Positions 44,719-52,807 of a stretch of 64,000 bases of DNA are shown one piece after another (within the stretch, counting starts at the first letter, position 1; every line of letters begins with the position of its first letter). Source of the stretch: Sunxiuqinia elliptica (GTDB taxonomy: Bacteria > Bacteroidota > Bacteroidia > Bacteroidales > Prolixibacteraceae). The DNA lies in assembly GCF_900113005.1 (NCBI RefSeq), contig NZ_FONW01000011.1, forward strand, positions 62,001 to 126,000, in the 5' to 3' direction. The notes under the pieces are model-generated. The model worked only from the letters and a program-made list of their open reading frames with translations. It ran no database searches and had not been told where the DNA came from. The translations under genes and the position numbers were made by a program.

Positions 44719-44868
44719 CAAGCTGTTTCCATAGTCGCTAGTTGTCACTTCCCTCGTAAAAAAACCCGCGAGACGAATTAAGGAATGATTAAAATTGGCT
44801 GCCAGCTCCGTAGTGCGGCCTTCAATCCAATAGACTATGCCTAGCTTTACCCACCAAATAAAGAATAC

Positions 44869-45768
44869 ATGTGGGTACTACTGGCTCTGCTTTCTGCATT
44901 CCTTCTCGGAATCTATGATGTTTTAAAGAAAATCTCGGTGAATAACAATGCCGTTATGATGGTGCTGTTATTCTCGACTCTTACCGGTGCATTGTTATTT
45001 GTACCTCCGGTTGTTGGTTCGGTATTCTTCCCAGATTTTTTCCAATCGATCAACCTTTACGTTCCCACAATATCCGTACACGAACATCTCCTGATCTTGG
45101 TAAAAACACTCTTGGTGCTTTCAAGTTGGATCCTGGCTTTTACCGCAATGAAGCATCTACCAATAACCATCGTCACCCCCATCCGGGCAACAGGCCCCAT
45201 CTGGACCTTGATTGGAGCTATTCTAATCTTCAACGAACAACTGAACCTGATGCAGTGGCTCGGAATTCTAACGACGCTTATCTTCTTCTACTTACTTTCA
45301 ACCGCAGGCAAGCTCGAAGGAATCAATTTTCGGAAGAATGCCTGGGTGTTTTTCATTATTGGCGGCACCTTGCTCGGGGCAGCCAGTGGATTGTATGATA
45401 AGTTTATCATCCGGAAGATTGACCGGCTAGCTGTTCAGGCTTGGTTTTCATTTTACCAGGTAATCGTCATGCTTCCAATTGTTGCACTTTTTCGATGGAC
45501 CAAACCTCCTCGCAAACGCACTCCTTTCTCCTGGCGATGGAGTATTCCTGCCATCGGATTATTTCTGGTTTTAGCTGATTTTGCCTATTTTTATGCATTG
45601 AGTTACGAGGGCTCTATGATTGCAGTCATTTCGGCTCTACGACGTGGTGGTGTATTGGTTGCCTTTGCAATGGGAGCCTTGCTTTTTCATGAGCGCAACA
45701 TACGCCAAAAAGGAATCTACTTGGCTGGAATTTTGGCCGGCATTCTCTTGATTAGCTTTGGCAGCTAA
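44869..45768 (+). CDS. EamA/DMT-superfamily permease
   Basis: A 299-residue ten-helix permease. It begins [20 protein letters not shown], has a first repeat ending [20 protein letters not shown] (the TPIRATGP motif resembles the EamA substrate site) and a second repeat with [20 protein letters not shown] and [22 protein letters not shown]. Substrate unknown. It lies 150 bases after the phosphotriesterase-like gene and 41 bases before the macrodomain gene, with which it may share a transcript. Confidence 0.88.
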   Translation: MWVLLALLSAFLLGIYDVLKKISVNNNAVMMVLLFSTLTGALLFVPPVVGSVFFPDFFQSINLYVPTISVHEHLLILVKTLLVLSSWILAFTAMKHLPITIVTPIRATGPIWTLIGAILIFNEQLNLMQWLGILTTLIFFYLLSTAGKLEGINFRKNAWVFFIIGGTLLGAASGLYDKFIIRKIDRLAVQAWFSFYQVIVMLPIVALFRWTKPPRKRTPFSWRWSIPAIGLFLVLADFAYFYALSYEGSMIAVISALRRGGVLVAFAMGALLFHERNIRQKGIYLAGILAGILLISFGS

Positions 45769-45809
45769 TTGCTACAACATTCAAGAAAAACAACAAAAAT
45801 AATTCCCCA

Positions 45810-46316
45810 ATGGATCGTATTCAGCTTTTACAAGGAGACATCACGGAGATGCATGTTGACGCCATCGTAAATGCCGCGAACCGAAGCTTACTCGGCGGAG
45901 GAGGTGTGGATGGAGCCATCCACCGGGCTGCAGGATCCAAACTTTTAGAAGCCTGCAAAAAACTAGACGGATGCGAAACAGGAGAAGCCAAAATTACCTT
46001 GGGGTATCGCCTTCCGGCCCGCTATGTTATTCACACGGTAGGCCCCGTTTGGCATGGAGGCCAAATTGGAGAACCGGAGCAGTTAGCCTCTGCTTACTAC
46101 AATAGCTTAAAGCTAGCCAAAGAGCATCAACTTGCAACCATTGCCTTTCCCAACATCAGTACGGGAGTTTATGCTTTCCCCAAACGACAAGCTGCAGAAA
46201 TTGCAATAAAAACGGTTGCTGACTTTCTCAAAAATGACACTTCCATTGAAGAAGTCACTTTCTGCGTGTATGATGATGAAAACTACGAAATATATGAACA
46301 GTTACTAGAGTTATAA
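45810..46316 (+). CDS. macrodomain protein, O-acetyl-ADP-ribose deacetylase type
   Basis: A 168-residue macrodomain of the MacroD/YmdB type. The ADP-ribose loop reads [26 protein letters not shown], with the Asn and Gly-rich run of the active form, and a later [13 protein letters not shown] and [18 protein letters not shown] close the site. Such enzymes remove acetyl groups from O-acetyl-ADP-ribose or hydrolyse mono-ADP-ribose from proteins. It follows a DMT permease by 41 bases. The length matches stand-alone bacterial forms. Confidence 0.94.
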   Translation: MDRIQLLQGDITEMHVDAIVNAANRSLLGGGGVDGAIHRAAGSKLLEACKKLDGCETGEAKITLGYRLPARYVIHTVGPVWHGGQIGEPEQLASAYYNSLKLAKEHQLATIAFPNISTGVYAFPKRQAAEIAIKTVADFLKNDTSIEEVTFCVYDDENYEIYEQLLEL

Positions 46317-46339
46317 TGTAGCAACATCAAACAGCCTAA

Positions 46340-46375
46340 AACTCAGAAGTGAGAACAATTTTCTCATTATGAGAA
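46340..46375. promoter_or_regulatory. upstream activating site 1 (two sites) for the sigma-54 activator
   Basis: A perfect palindrome TTCTCA-TTA-TGAGAA at 46361-46375 and a looser copy AACTCA-GAAG-TGAGAA at 46340-46355, centres about 20 bases apart. The perfect copy lies about 113 bases upstream of the predicted sigma-54 start. The same motif occurs at 49532 and 51698. Confidence 0.7.
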
Positions 46376-46453
46376 TAACAAAGCGAACCATTCCTCTGAT
46401 CATAACATCAGGTTTATTCTCTTTATTAAGCGCTTAAAGCAACAAGCAAAATT

Positions 46454-46470
46454 ACGGCATAACAATTGCC
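46454..46470 (+). promoter_or_regulatory. sigma-54 promoter of the 163-residue protein/kinase unit
   Basis: ACGGCATAACAATTGCC: -24 GG (46456-46457), exactly ten bases, -12 GC (46468-46469). The TTGC at -12 is perfect and the -24 is close to TTGGCAC. Predicted start near 46481, 23 bases upstream of ATG 46504. Confidence 0.7.
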
Positions 46471-46503
46471 CTCTTAGCATAAATTCAAAATTGTACGGAC
46501 TTC

Positions 46504-46995
46504 ATGAAAGCAATTCGGTCGTTAACTTTAATCCTCCTTATTTGTTTAATTGGTCAAGGAAAGTTACTGGCACAGAAAGACTACTATACTGGTATTGGCT
46601 TTCGCGCAGGCCCAATGGCAGGAATATCGTTGAAACATTTTATTGCTTCGGATGCAGCGCTTGAAGGAATTTTCAGTTCACGTTGGCATGGCACTTTGAT
46701 TCAGGCACTGTACGAAAAACATCATGATGTTTTTAACGATCCCAATTTTAACCTGTACTATGGCGGCGGCGCACATTTTGGGTATTGGGATTTGAATGGG
46801 CATCAGCATCCGTGGTACGACAAAAGTGGAACTTATTCTGCCTTTGGGATTGACGGAATTATCGGTTTGGAGTACAGTTTGGATGAAGCCCCAATTAGCT
46901 TCTCACTCGACTGGAAACCCATGCTAAACCTAATTAACTACTCCGGTTTCTGGATGGACGATATCGGACTTTCAATCCGGTTCAACTTCAGATAA
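46504..46995 (+). CDS. small exported beta-barrel-like protein
   Basis: A 163-residue protein with a Sec signal peptide (residues 1-23, ending LLAQK). The mature part alternates aromatic and polar residues in short strands (YTGIGFRAGPMAGISLKHF, FNLYYGGGAHFGYWDLNG, YSAFGIDGIIGLEYSL, FSLDWKPMLNLINYSGFWM) and ends LSIRFNFR, close to the outer-membrane barrel end pattern. It is probably an eight-strand barrel, but I do not recognise a named family. It is the first gene after a predicted sigma-54 promoter, and the hybrid kinase starts 55 bases later, so the two are likely co-transcribed. Confidence 0.75.
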   Translation: MKAIRSLTLILLICLIGQGKLLAQKDYYTGIGFRAGPMAGISLKHFIASDAALEGIFSSRWHGTLIQALYEKHHDVFNDPNFNLYYGGGAHFGYWDLNGHQHPWYDKSGTYSAFGIDGIIGLEYSLDEAPISFSLDWKPMLNLINYSGFWMDDIGLSIRFNFR

Positions 46996-47050
46996 ACTAA
47001 ACCTTTCTTACCAATTTTAAAGACAACGATTGCATTCAAAATTATAGTTG

Positions 47051-49507
47051 ATGAAACGAATAAAAATTGAATTTCAAGTAACTCTACTAACAGCCTTAAT
47101 CGCTTTAGCTGTTGTTTTCTCAGGCTATTTGGTCTATCAAAGTTTATCGCAAATTGTTAACTCAATCCATCGCGAGGCCAGACCTGACTTTAAGTTACTT
47201 CTGATAAAAGATGTTGCAACCGACTTGGCAGAAGTTGAAAACACAGTACGTTTTTACACCCTGACTCGAGACGAAAAATATTTTCACCCCTATAAACAAA
47301 TCAATGAATCAATTCAGGAAAAACTGACAAACCTGGAAGACTACTCTCAAACCAGCATTGAAGAAAAGCAACAGATTGACTCCATCCGATCACTGGTCAA
47401 CGAGAAACTGGCTATTTGGGAGAAAGTTCTTGCCCTTCATCATTCACGGGAAGAAGCTCACGAAAGCTTCTCTGAACTCTACTCCAAAATTGACAGCTCC
47501 AGAACTGAGCCCGATACTGTTGTTGTTGAAGTACCGGTTCAGAAAGAAGAAAAGAAAGGTTTCTTTAAGCGTATTTTTGGTGGGAAAAAGAAAGAGCCTG
47601 AAATGGTGGAACAAATCCAAACTGTTGACACCAACACCATCGCTAAGGAAGCCATTAAACAAGAAATTGCCCAGATTGAACAACGCATTGAATACACCAA
47701 CAAAAAACTGTCGGTTCGCGAAAAAGCATTGCTTGAACAGAACATTCAGCTGTCGAATTTGCTAAATATCCAGATTACTGAACTTGAAAATAGCGAACAG
47801 AAAAAACTATTACTGAAAACCCAGGAAGCAGACCGTCTAGCTGCAATTACCTACAAACGATTAACCTTATTCACCGTTGCTTCGGTCATTCTACTTTTGT
47901 TGGTTTTATACCTGTTCTATCGCTACCTCAACAAATCAAGAGCCTACCAATCCATTCTTCGCAAAGCCAAAACAGATGCTGAGAAATTGGCTAAGGCCAA
48001 GGAAGTTTTTGTAGCGACTGTTAGCCATGAAATGCGAACACCGATCAACGCCATTTATGGTTTAACCGAGCAACTTTTGCGCAAAACAGATGACCCGAAA
48101 TACCAAAAAGACTTGGATATCATCTACAACTCAACCAGCCACTTAATATCATTGGTTAACGACACCCTTGACTTCTCTAAAATTGAAAGTCAAAAACTTA
48201 AGCTGGATCAGGTTGATTTTTCATTAGATCGTATTTTGGGTGAAGTGATTACTTTAAACAAGGCAAATGCTGAAGCAAAAAAGCTTCAACTCCAGCTTGA
48301 CACCGAAAAGCTTCCGCCACTGATTTTATTAGGTGACGCCTTCCGATTAAAACAAATCTTAATCAACTTGGTCAACAATGCCATTAAGTTTACCGATCAA
48401 GGGCATGTTACCCTAAAAGCTTACACCGAAGGCCCTGCTTCTTCAGAAGCTCCGGTTAATGTCAATTTTCAAGTGATTGACACCGGAATTGGGATCTCAG
48501 AAGAAAATCATGCCATGATCTTCGACGATTTTGTGCAATTGGAAACCGACCTGACCAAAAAACAGGGAGGTGCCGGTCTCGGATTATCCATCGTCAAAAA
48601 ACTAGTTGACCTTTTAGGCGGACAAATTTCAGTTAGTAGCCAATTAAATCAGGGAACAACCATTTCGCTCACCATTCCTTACAAAAAAGGAGATCCCGGA
48701 AAAATAAGAAGCTTAACTCAAAAAGAAATCAATGTTCCCAAGCATTACAAAAACCTTTCAGCCCTAATTGTTGACGACGAAACCTTCAACCGATATTTAT
48801 TGAAAAGCATTCTTGAAAAATGGGGAATGAAAGTAGCTGAAGGAGTCAACGGACAGGAAGCTGTCGATTTAGCCAGCCAGCAAAATTTCGATCTCATATT
48901 TATGGATATTCGCATGCCCGTTCTCAATGGCTTGGAAGCCAGCAAGCAAATATTAGCAAATAAAGAATCGGCAAATTCCAAAATCATTGCACTTACTGCA
49001 GGAAGTAAAAAAGAAGATATTGACAAGTGTGAACAAGCAGGCATGCATCACTTCTTGTCAAAACCGTTTACAGAGAAAGAACTGCTTGACACCTTAGAAG
49101 CAACCCTTGCTGATGAGTCAAAAATAAAAAAAAGCAAGAGTAACAAAGCACAATCAAAAACAACCATTGACTTAAGCGAACTAAAGCGAATGGCCAATGG
49201 GAACGCTGCATTTGTTCAGGAAATGATTGAGATTTTTATTCGCTCAAGTGAGAATGGCATTGAGGAAATCCAAAAAAGTCTGCATCAAAAAGACTGGGCT
49301 CAAATAAGGGAGTATGCCCATAAAATGGCAGCACCAGCCAAGCACATTAAAGCAATGAGCTTGTATGCAAAAATTAAGGAAATGGAATATGAAGCAGAGC
49401 TGGCACAAAACGAAGATAAAATTGTCAGCTTATTTCAGGATGTAAAGAATGAAGTGAAAGCGGCCAACAATCATTTAAAAACACTATTGAAGAAGAAACA
49501 GCTTTAA
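47051..49507 (+). CDS. hybrid sensor histidine kinase with receiver and HPt domains
   Basis: An 818-residue membrane kinase. TM1 at about residues 10-30, a long extracytoplasmic region (about 31-270) with helical, coiled-coil character, TM2 at about 272-291. Then HisKA with phospho-His326 in VSHEMRTP, an ATPase domain (N box around LVNNAIKF, G boxes DTGIG and GAGLGLS), a receiver with Asp619 in FMDIRMP, and a C-terminal HPt domain with His757 in REYAHKMA. The full set allows a His-Asp-His phosphorelay to the receivers encoded next. A basic patch FFKRIFGGKKKEPE at about 171-184 sits inside the supposed periplasmic part, which is odd. ATG 47051 is used; a TTG three bases earlier is also open. 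Confidence 0.93.
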   Translation: MKRIKIEFQVTLLTALIALAVVFSGYLVYQSLSQIVNSIHREARPDFKLLLIKDVATDLAEVENTVRFYTLTRDEKYFHPYKQINESIQEKLTNLEDYSQTSIEEKQQIDSIRSLVNEKLAIWEKVLALHHSREEAHESFSELYSKIDSSRTEPDTVVVEVPVQKEEKKGFFKRIFGGKKKEPEMVEQIQTVDTNTIAKEAIKQEIAQIEQRIEYTNKKLSVREKALLEQNIQLSNLLNIQITELENSEQKKLLLKTQEADRLAAITYKRLTLFTVASVILLLLVLYLFYRYLNKSRAYQSILRKAKTDAEKLAKAKEVFVATVSHEMRTPINAIYGLTEQLLRKTDDPKYQKDLDIIYNSTSHLISLVNDTLDFSKIESQKLKLDQVDFSLDRILGEVITLNKANAEAKKLQLQLDTEKLPPLILLGDAFRLKQILINLVNNAIKFTDQGHVTLKAYTEGPASSEAPVNVNFQVIDTGIGISEENHAMIFDDFVQLETDLTKKQGGAGLGLSIVKKLVDLLGGQISVSSQLNQGTTISLTIPYKKGDPGKIRSLTQKEINVPKHYKNLSALIVDDETFNRYLLKSILEKWGMKVAEGVNGQEAVDLASQQNFDLIFMDIRMPVLNGLEASKQILANKESANSKIIALTAGSKKEDIDKCEQAGMHHFLSKPFTEKELLDTLEATLADESKIKKSKSNKAQSKTTIDLSELKRMANGNAAFVQEMIEIFIRSSENGIEEIQKSLHQKDWAQIREYAHKMAAPAKHIKAMSLYAKIKEMEYEAELAQNEDKIVSLFQDVKNEVKAANNHLKTLLKKKQL

Positions 49508-49531
49508 AATAGCTTCATTTTTACACGCAAT

Positions 49532-49546
49532 TTCTCAATATGAGAA
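49532..49546. promoter_or_regulatory. upstream activating site 2 for the sigma-54 activator
   Basis: Perfect palindrome TTCTCA-ATA-TGAGAA. Its centre is about 112 bases upstream of the predicted sigma-54 start of the receiver gene, the same spacing as site 1. Confidence 0.7.
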
Positions 49547-49623
49547 AAGAAGACGAAATAAGCTACTCTAGCGTAAAAGAATAAAAAACTGATTTTTAAC
49601 AAATTAAACCTTTTTGATCAATT

Positions 49624-49639
49624 TTGGCATCGGGCTTGT
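49624..49639 (+). promoter_or_regulatory. sigma-54 promoter of the stand-alone receiver gene
   Basis: TTGGCATCGGGCTTGT: -24 TTGGCA with GG at 49626-49627, exactly ten bases, -12 GT (49638-49639) in place of GC. Predicted start near 49651, 12 bases upstream of ATG 49663. The TTG at 49624 could be read as a start codon, but the match to a sigma-54 promoter argues against it. Confidence 0.6.
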
Positions 49640-49662
49640 TTTCCAAATCGAAAAAGCAAGTC

Positions 49663-50142
49663 ATGGATAAGCCTGAAACAAAAGAATACAAAACTTTTTT
49701 AGATCTGTTTTTTCCTACTGCGGAAAAGTATTCAGTTGCTGTTTTAGATGATGATGAATACTTCAATACACTTATGACAGAAGTATTAAAACATTATTCA
49801 TCCAATCTGGCCGTATTGTATCAAGCTCAAATTGAGGTACACTCTTACCTCAAGGTTGACGACTTCTTTAAAGGAATTAACAGTAAGGACGTTAAAGGAA
49901 CCCGCAAGGTTCTCTTCATCGATTACTATCTAAACGACAGTCAAAAGGCTATTGATGTGTTAAATCAACTTCAGCCAGATAAAGACCGAAGGATTGTCAT
50001 TATTTCAGAAACTAAAAATTTCCAGATAGCCGCAGAGGCCAAACAGCTCGGAGCAACACAATTTATCCGCAAAGATCAATTCACTCATTTTATGTGCACA
50101 TCGTTGCTCGAAGAATTTATTCGCGAGGATGCTTCCTCGTAA
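49663..50142 (+). CDS. stand-alone receiver-domain protein
   Basis: A 159-residue single-domain response regulator. The receiver has an acidic cluster LDDDE, the phospho-acceptor Asp in LFIDYYLND, a Ser in IISE and the conserved Lys in FIRKDQF. There is no output domain, so it may act as a phosphate sink or shuttle, or bind a partner protein. ATG 49663 is chosen because the in-frame TTG at 49624 falls on the -24 element of a predicted sigma-54 promoter. It lies between the hybrid kinase and the sigma-54 activator, which suggests a role in the same phosphorelay. Confidence 0.88.
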   Translation: MDKPETKEYKTFLDLFFPTAEKYSVAVLDDDEYFNTLMTEVLKHYSSNLAVLYQAQIEVHSYLKVDDFFKGINSKDVKGTRKVLFIDYYLNDSQKAIDVLNQLQPDKDRRIVIISETKNFQIAAEAKQLGATQFIRKDQFTHFMCTSLLEEFIREDASS

Positions 50143-50188
50143 GGAACGTTTCATTTCGTCAGCTTTGATTATTCTATTTTAAATTTCC

Positions 50189-50220
50189 TCCCCTGGGTAG
50201 TTTCCAACCCAGGGGATTTT
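50189..50220 (+). terminator. rho-independent terminator after the receiver gene
   Basis: A perfect 10-bp stem TCCCCTGGGT/ACCCAGGGGA (50189-50216) with a loop of about 8 bases, followed by TTTTCTTTC. It separates the receiver from the activator gene, which therefore has its own promoter. Confidence 0.9.
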
Positions 50221-50326
50221 CTTTCAAAAAAATCTACTCGAAATCACTCATTTTTCACAAAATATTTCTATACTATTGCATAGCCAAATGAAACTAATTA
50301 GCCGCTTTAGTAGTTGAAACTAGCGT

Positions 50327-51679
50327 ATGGACACCAGTAAATCATTTAAAATTTTTGTAGTTGAAGACGACGATTGGTACAACCGATTGCTTGTGCACAA
50401 CTTATCCCTTATTCCCGATTACGATATCGAGTCGTTTACCAGTGGGAAAGATTGTATTAAAAACCTGAATAAAGAACCGGACGTCATCACACTTGACTAC
50501 CGCCTGCCTGATATGAAAGGACTGGAGGTCCTCAAAGAAATCAAGGCAATCAATGAAGATATTCAGGTGGTGCTTATTTCGGAGCAGGATGATATCGAAG
50601 TGGTCGTTGAACTTCTAAAACACGGGGCTTATGACTACATTGTCAAATCTTCGGATGTAAAAGAAAGGCTACTCAATACGGTTAACAACATCCGACAAGG
50701 AAGCCGACTGAAAAAAGAAATCGTTTCGCTTCGGCAAGAGGTTAAAAAGAAATACAGCTACCAAAATACCATTATTGGGAATAGCCCTGCGGCTGAAAAA
50801 ATCTTCTCATTAATTGAAAAGGCCACACGCACCAACATCTCGGTGACCATTACCGGAGAAACCGGAACGGGAAAAGAATTGGTTGCCAAGGCCATTCATT
50901 ACAACTCAACCCGTGCAAAAAAGCCATTCATCCCCGTCAACGTAGCTGCCATTCCAAAAGATTTGATCGAGAGTGAGCTGTTTGGCCATGAGAAAGGGGC
51001 TTTTACCGGAGCCTCTTCTCGCCGGATCGGAAAATTTGAAGAAGCCAATGGCGGAACACTCTTTTTAGACGAAATGGCAGAAATGGACATTGCCCTTCAA
51101 GCCAAGCTCCTTCGTGCCTTACAAGAAAAGGAAATCACCCGAATTGGAAGCAATGAGACCGTCAAAACAAATTGTCGTATCATTATTGCGACCAACAAAA
51201 ACCTGATAGAAGAAGTTAATGCAGGTAATTTTAGGCAAGACCTTTATTACCGTCTTTTTGGGCTTCCAATTGAGTTACCTCCACTTCGCGAACGCGGAAA
51301 CGATGTTGTCATCTTAGCCAAGCATTTTATCCAAAACTTTTGTAAAGAGAATCAACTGGAAGAGAAAACACTAAGCTCCTCGGCCAGTAAACGACTTCTG
51401 TCCTACTCTTTCCCTGGTAATATTCGTGAGCTAAAGTCAGTAATTGAGTTAGCTGCCACACTTTCAGACACCGATGAGATTACCGAAGACAACCTGATGT
51501 TTGGCGGCCAAAACATGCTAGACAGCCTGCTGACAGAAGAACGGACCTTGCGAGAATATAACCTGGAAATTTTAAATCGCTTTCTGGAAAAATACGACAA
51601 CAACATCAAGCTTGTTGCTGAAAAACTGGACATTGGCGTTGCAACAATTTATCGCATGCTAAAAGAAGAACGAAACTGA
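50327..51679 (+). CDS. NtrC-family sigma-54-dependent response regulator
   Basis: A 450-residue enhancer-binding protein. The N-terminal receiver has acidic residues in VVEDDDW, phospho-acceptor Asp57 in ITLDYRLP and Lys107 in YIVKSSD. The AAA+ domain has Walker A GETGTGKE (177-184), the sigma-54 contact loop GAFTGA (224-229) and Walker B GGTLFLDEM (242-250). A Fis-type helix-turn-helix (about 425-447, IKLVAEKLDIGVATIYRML) ends the protein. It activates RNA polymerase carrying sigma-54. The palindrome TTCTCA-N3-TGAGAA next to its own gene and at two other sigma-54 promoters is the likely binding site. A terminator before it shows it has its own, unplaced, promoter. Confidence 0.95.
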   Translation: MDTSKSFKIFVVEDDDWYNRLLVHNLSLIPDYDIESFTSGKDCIKNLNKEPDVITLDYRLPDMKGLEVLKEIKAINEDIQVVLISEQDDIEVVVELLKHGAYDYIVKSSDVKERLLNTVNNIRQGSRLKKEIVSLRQEVKKKYSYQNTIIGNSPAAEKIFSLIEKATRTNISVTITGETGTGKELVAKAIHYNSTRAKKPFIPVNVAAIPKDLIESELFGHEKGAFTGASSRRIGKFEEANGGTLFLDEMAEMDIALQAKLLRALQEKEITRIGSNETVKTNCRIIIATNKNLIEEVNAGNFRQDLYYRLFGLPIELPPLRERGNDVVILAKHFIQNFCKENQLEEKTLSSSASKRLLSYSFPGNIRELKSVIELAATLSDTDEITEDNLMFGGQNMLDSLLTEERTLREYNLEILNRFLEKYDNNIKLVAEKLDIGVATIYRMLKEERN

Positions 51680-51697
51680 TCCTTCCAACAGATTCTA

Positions 51698-51732
51698 TTC
51701 TCAATTTGCGAAACAATCATTCAATTTGAGAA
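51698..51732. promoter_or_regulatory. upstream activating site 3 (two sites) for the sigma-54 activator
   Basis: TTCTCA-ATT-TGCGAA (51698-51712, one mismatch) and a half-conserved copy ending TGAGAA (51718-51732), centres 20 bases apart as at site 1. Located about 99-119 bases upstream of the predicted sigma-54 start of the coiled-coil gene. Confidence 0.6.
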
Positions 51733-51751
51733 GAAAAAACATCCAGCACAA

Positions 51752-51793
51752 AAACCCAAAAGACTAAAAGACAGCCTTTTGGGTTTTTTTTTT
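51752..51793 (+). terminator. rho-independent terminator after the sigma-54 activator gene
   Basis: Stem AAACCCAAAAG (51752-51762) with CTTTTGGGTTT (51776-51786), a 13-base loop and a T run to 51793. It lies between the upstream activating sites and the sigma-54 promoter that follows. Confidence 0.88.
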
Positions 51794-51796
51794 GTC

Positions 51797-51812
51797 TTGG
51801 CACAACCATTGC
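51797..51812 (+). promoter_or_regulatory. sigma-54 promoter of the coiled-coil/DUF4382 unit
   Basis: TTGGCACAACCATTGC: full consensus TTGGCAC, with GG (51799-51800), ten bases, GC (51811-51812). Predicted start near 51824, 30 bases upstream of ATG 51854. This is the best of the three sigma-54 promoters. Confidence 0.85.
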
Positions 51813-51853
51813 CTATCGCTTATCACATTTATTAAAGAATGGAGGACAATATC

Positions 51854-52768
51854 ATGGATAATACAAGAAAAAAACAATTGGGAATTATAGTTACTGCAGT
51901 TGTGGTGGTTATTTTAGCCGCGATTGGTACTATTTATGTCTACACTCAAAAACAATCGGAAGTTGAGAACTTAGTTTCAGAGAATAGTAATTTGAGTGAA
52001 TTGATTGAAAATCGTGATTCTGTTGTCAACGAAATGGTTACTGCTTTCAACGATATCGAAAACAATTTGAAATTTATCAAAGAAAAAAGAAAGCAATTGT
52101 CAATCGAGCAAAACAAAGAAGGAAATATTGATCGGAAACAAGCCATTTTAGACGACATCGCCCTGATGAATAAGATGCTGGAAGAAAGCAGCAAGCACAT
52201 CGACCAGCTAGAGAAGAAGCTTAAAAATTCAGGGATTAAGCTCAGCGGATTCCAGCAAAAAATTGCTGCACTTTCAAAAACCGTTAATGACCAGAACTCA
52301 GAAATGGTTGAATTGAGACGAATCATTGAAGAAAAAGACGTCATGGTTGCTGACCTAAATGAGAAAGTTGAAACGATGGAGTTTGAGATTGCCAAACAAG
52401 CTGACACGCTTGCCAATAAGCTCAACATCATTGATCAAAAAAACGAAGAGCTGAACACAGCACATATTGCTTACGGAACCTACAAAGAGTTAAAAGAAAA
52501 AGGATTGCTTACCAAAGAAGGTGGCTTCCTATGGATTGGAAAAAACAAAACCATCCAGGAAGATTTTGATGATGAATACTTCACCGAGCTGAATATTCAG
52601 GAAACAAAAACCATCCCGTTGCATTCAAAAAAAGCTACAATTATATCTGAGCATCCAGCTGATTCCTATACCTTTGTAGAAGAAGACGGACAAGTTTCCT
52701 ACTTACAAATTAATAATCCTGAGGAATTCTGGAAAATTTCGAAATATGCTGTGATTGAAGTGAAATAG
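51854..52768 (+). CDS. membrane-anchored coiled-coil protein
   Basis: A 304-residue protein. One N-terminal membrane helix (about residues 10-28, LGIIVTAVVVVILAAIGTI), then a long coiled coil rich in Glu, Lys, Asn and Leu to about residue 215, and a C-terminal domain of about 85 residues (from FLWIGKNKTIQEDF, with FTELNIQETKTIPLHSKKA). I do not recognise the family with certainty; similar Bacteroidota proteins have been named Cbp1-like adhesins. A GGAGG (51841-51845) supports the start at ATG 51854 rather than ATG 51839. It follows the sigma-54 promoter at 51797 and precedes the DUF4382 lipoprotein by 39 bases. Confidence 0.8.
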   Translation: MDNTRKKQLGIIVTAVVVVILAAIGTIYVYTQKQSEVENLVSENSNLSELIENRDSVVNEMVTAFNDIENNLKFIKEKRKQLSIEQNKEGNIDRKQAILDDIALMNKMLEESSKHIDQLEKKLKNSGIKLSGFQQKIAALSKTVNDQNSEMVELRRIIEEKDVMVADLNEKVETMEFEIAKQADTLANKLNIIDQKNEELNTAHIAYGTYKELKEKGLLTKEGGFLWIGKNKTIQEDFDDEYFTELNIQETKTIPLHSKKATIISEHPADSYTFVEEDGQVSYLQINNPEEFWKISKYAVIEVK

Positions 52769-52807
52769 TAGAAGGGACTATATTCGTTTAACTAAAAACA
52801 ATAAAGA

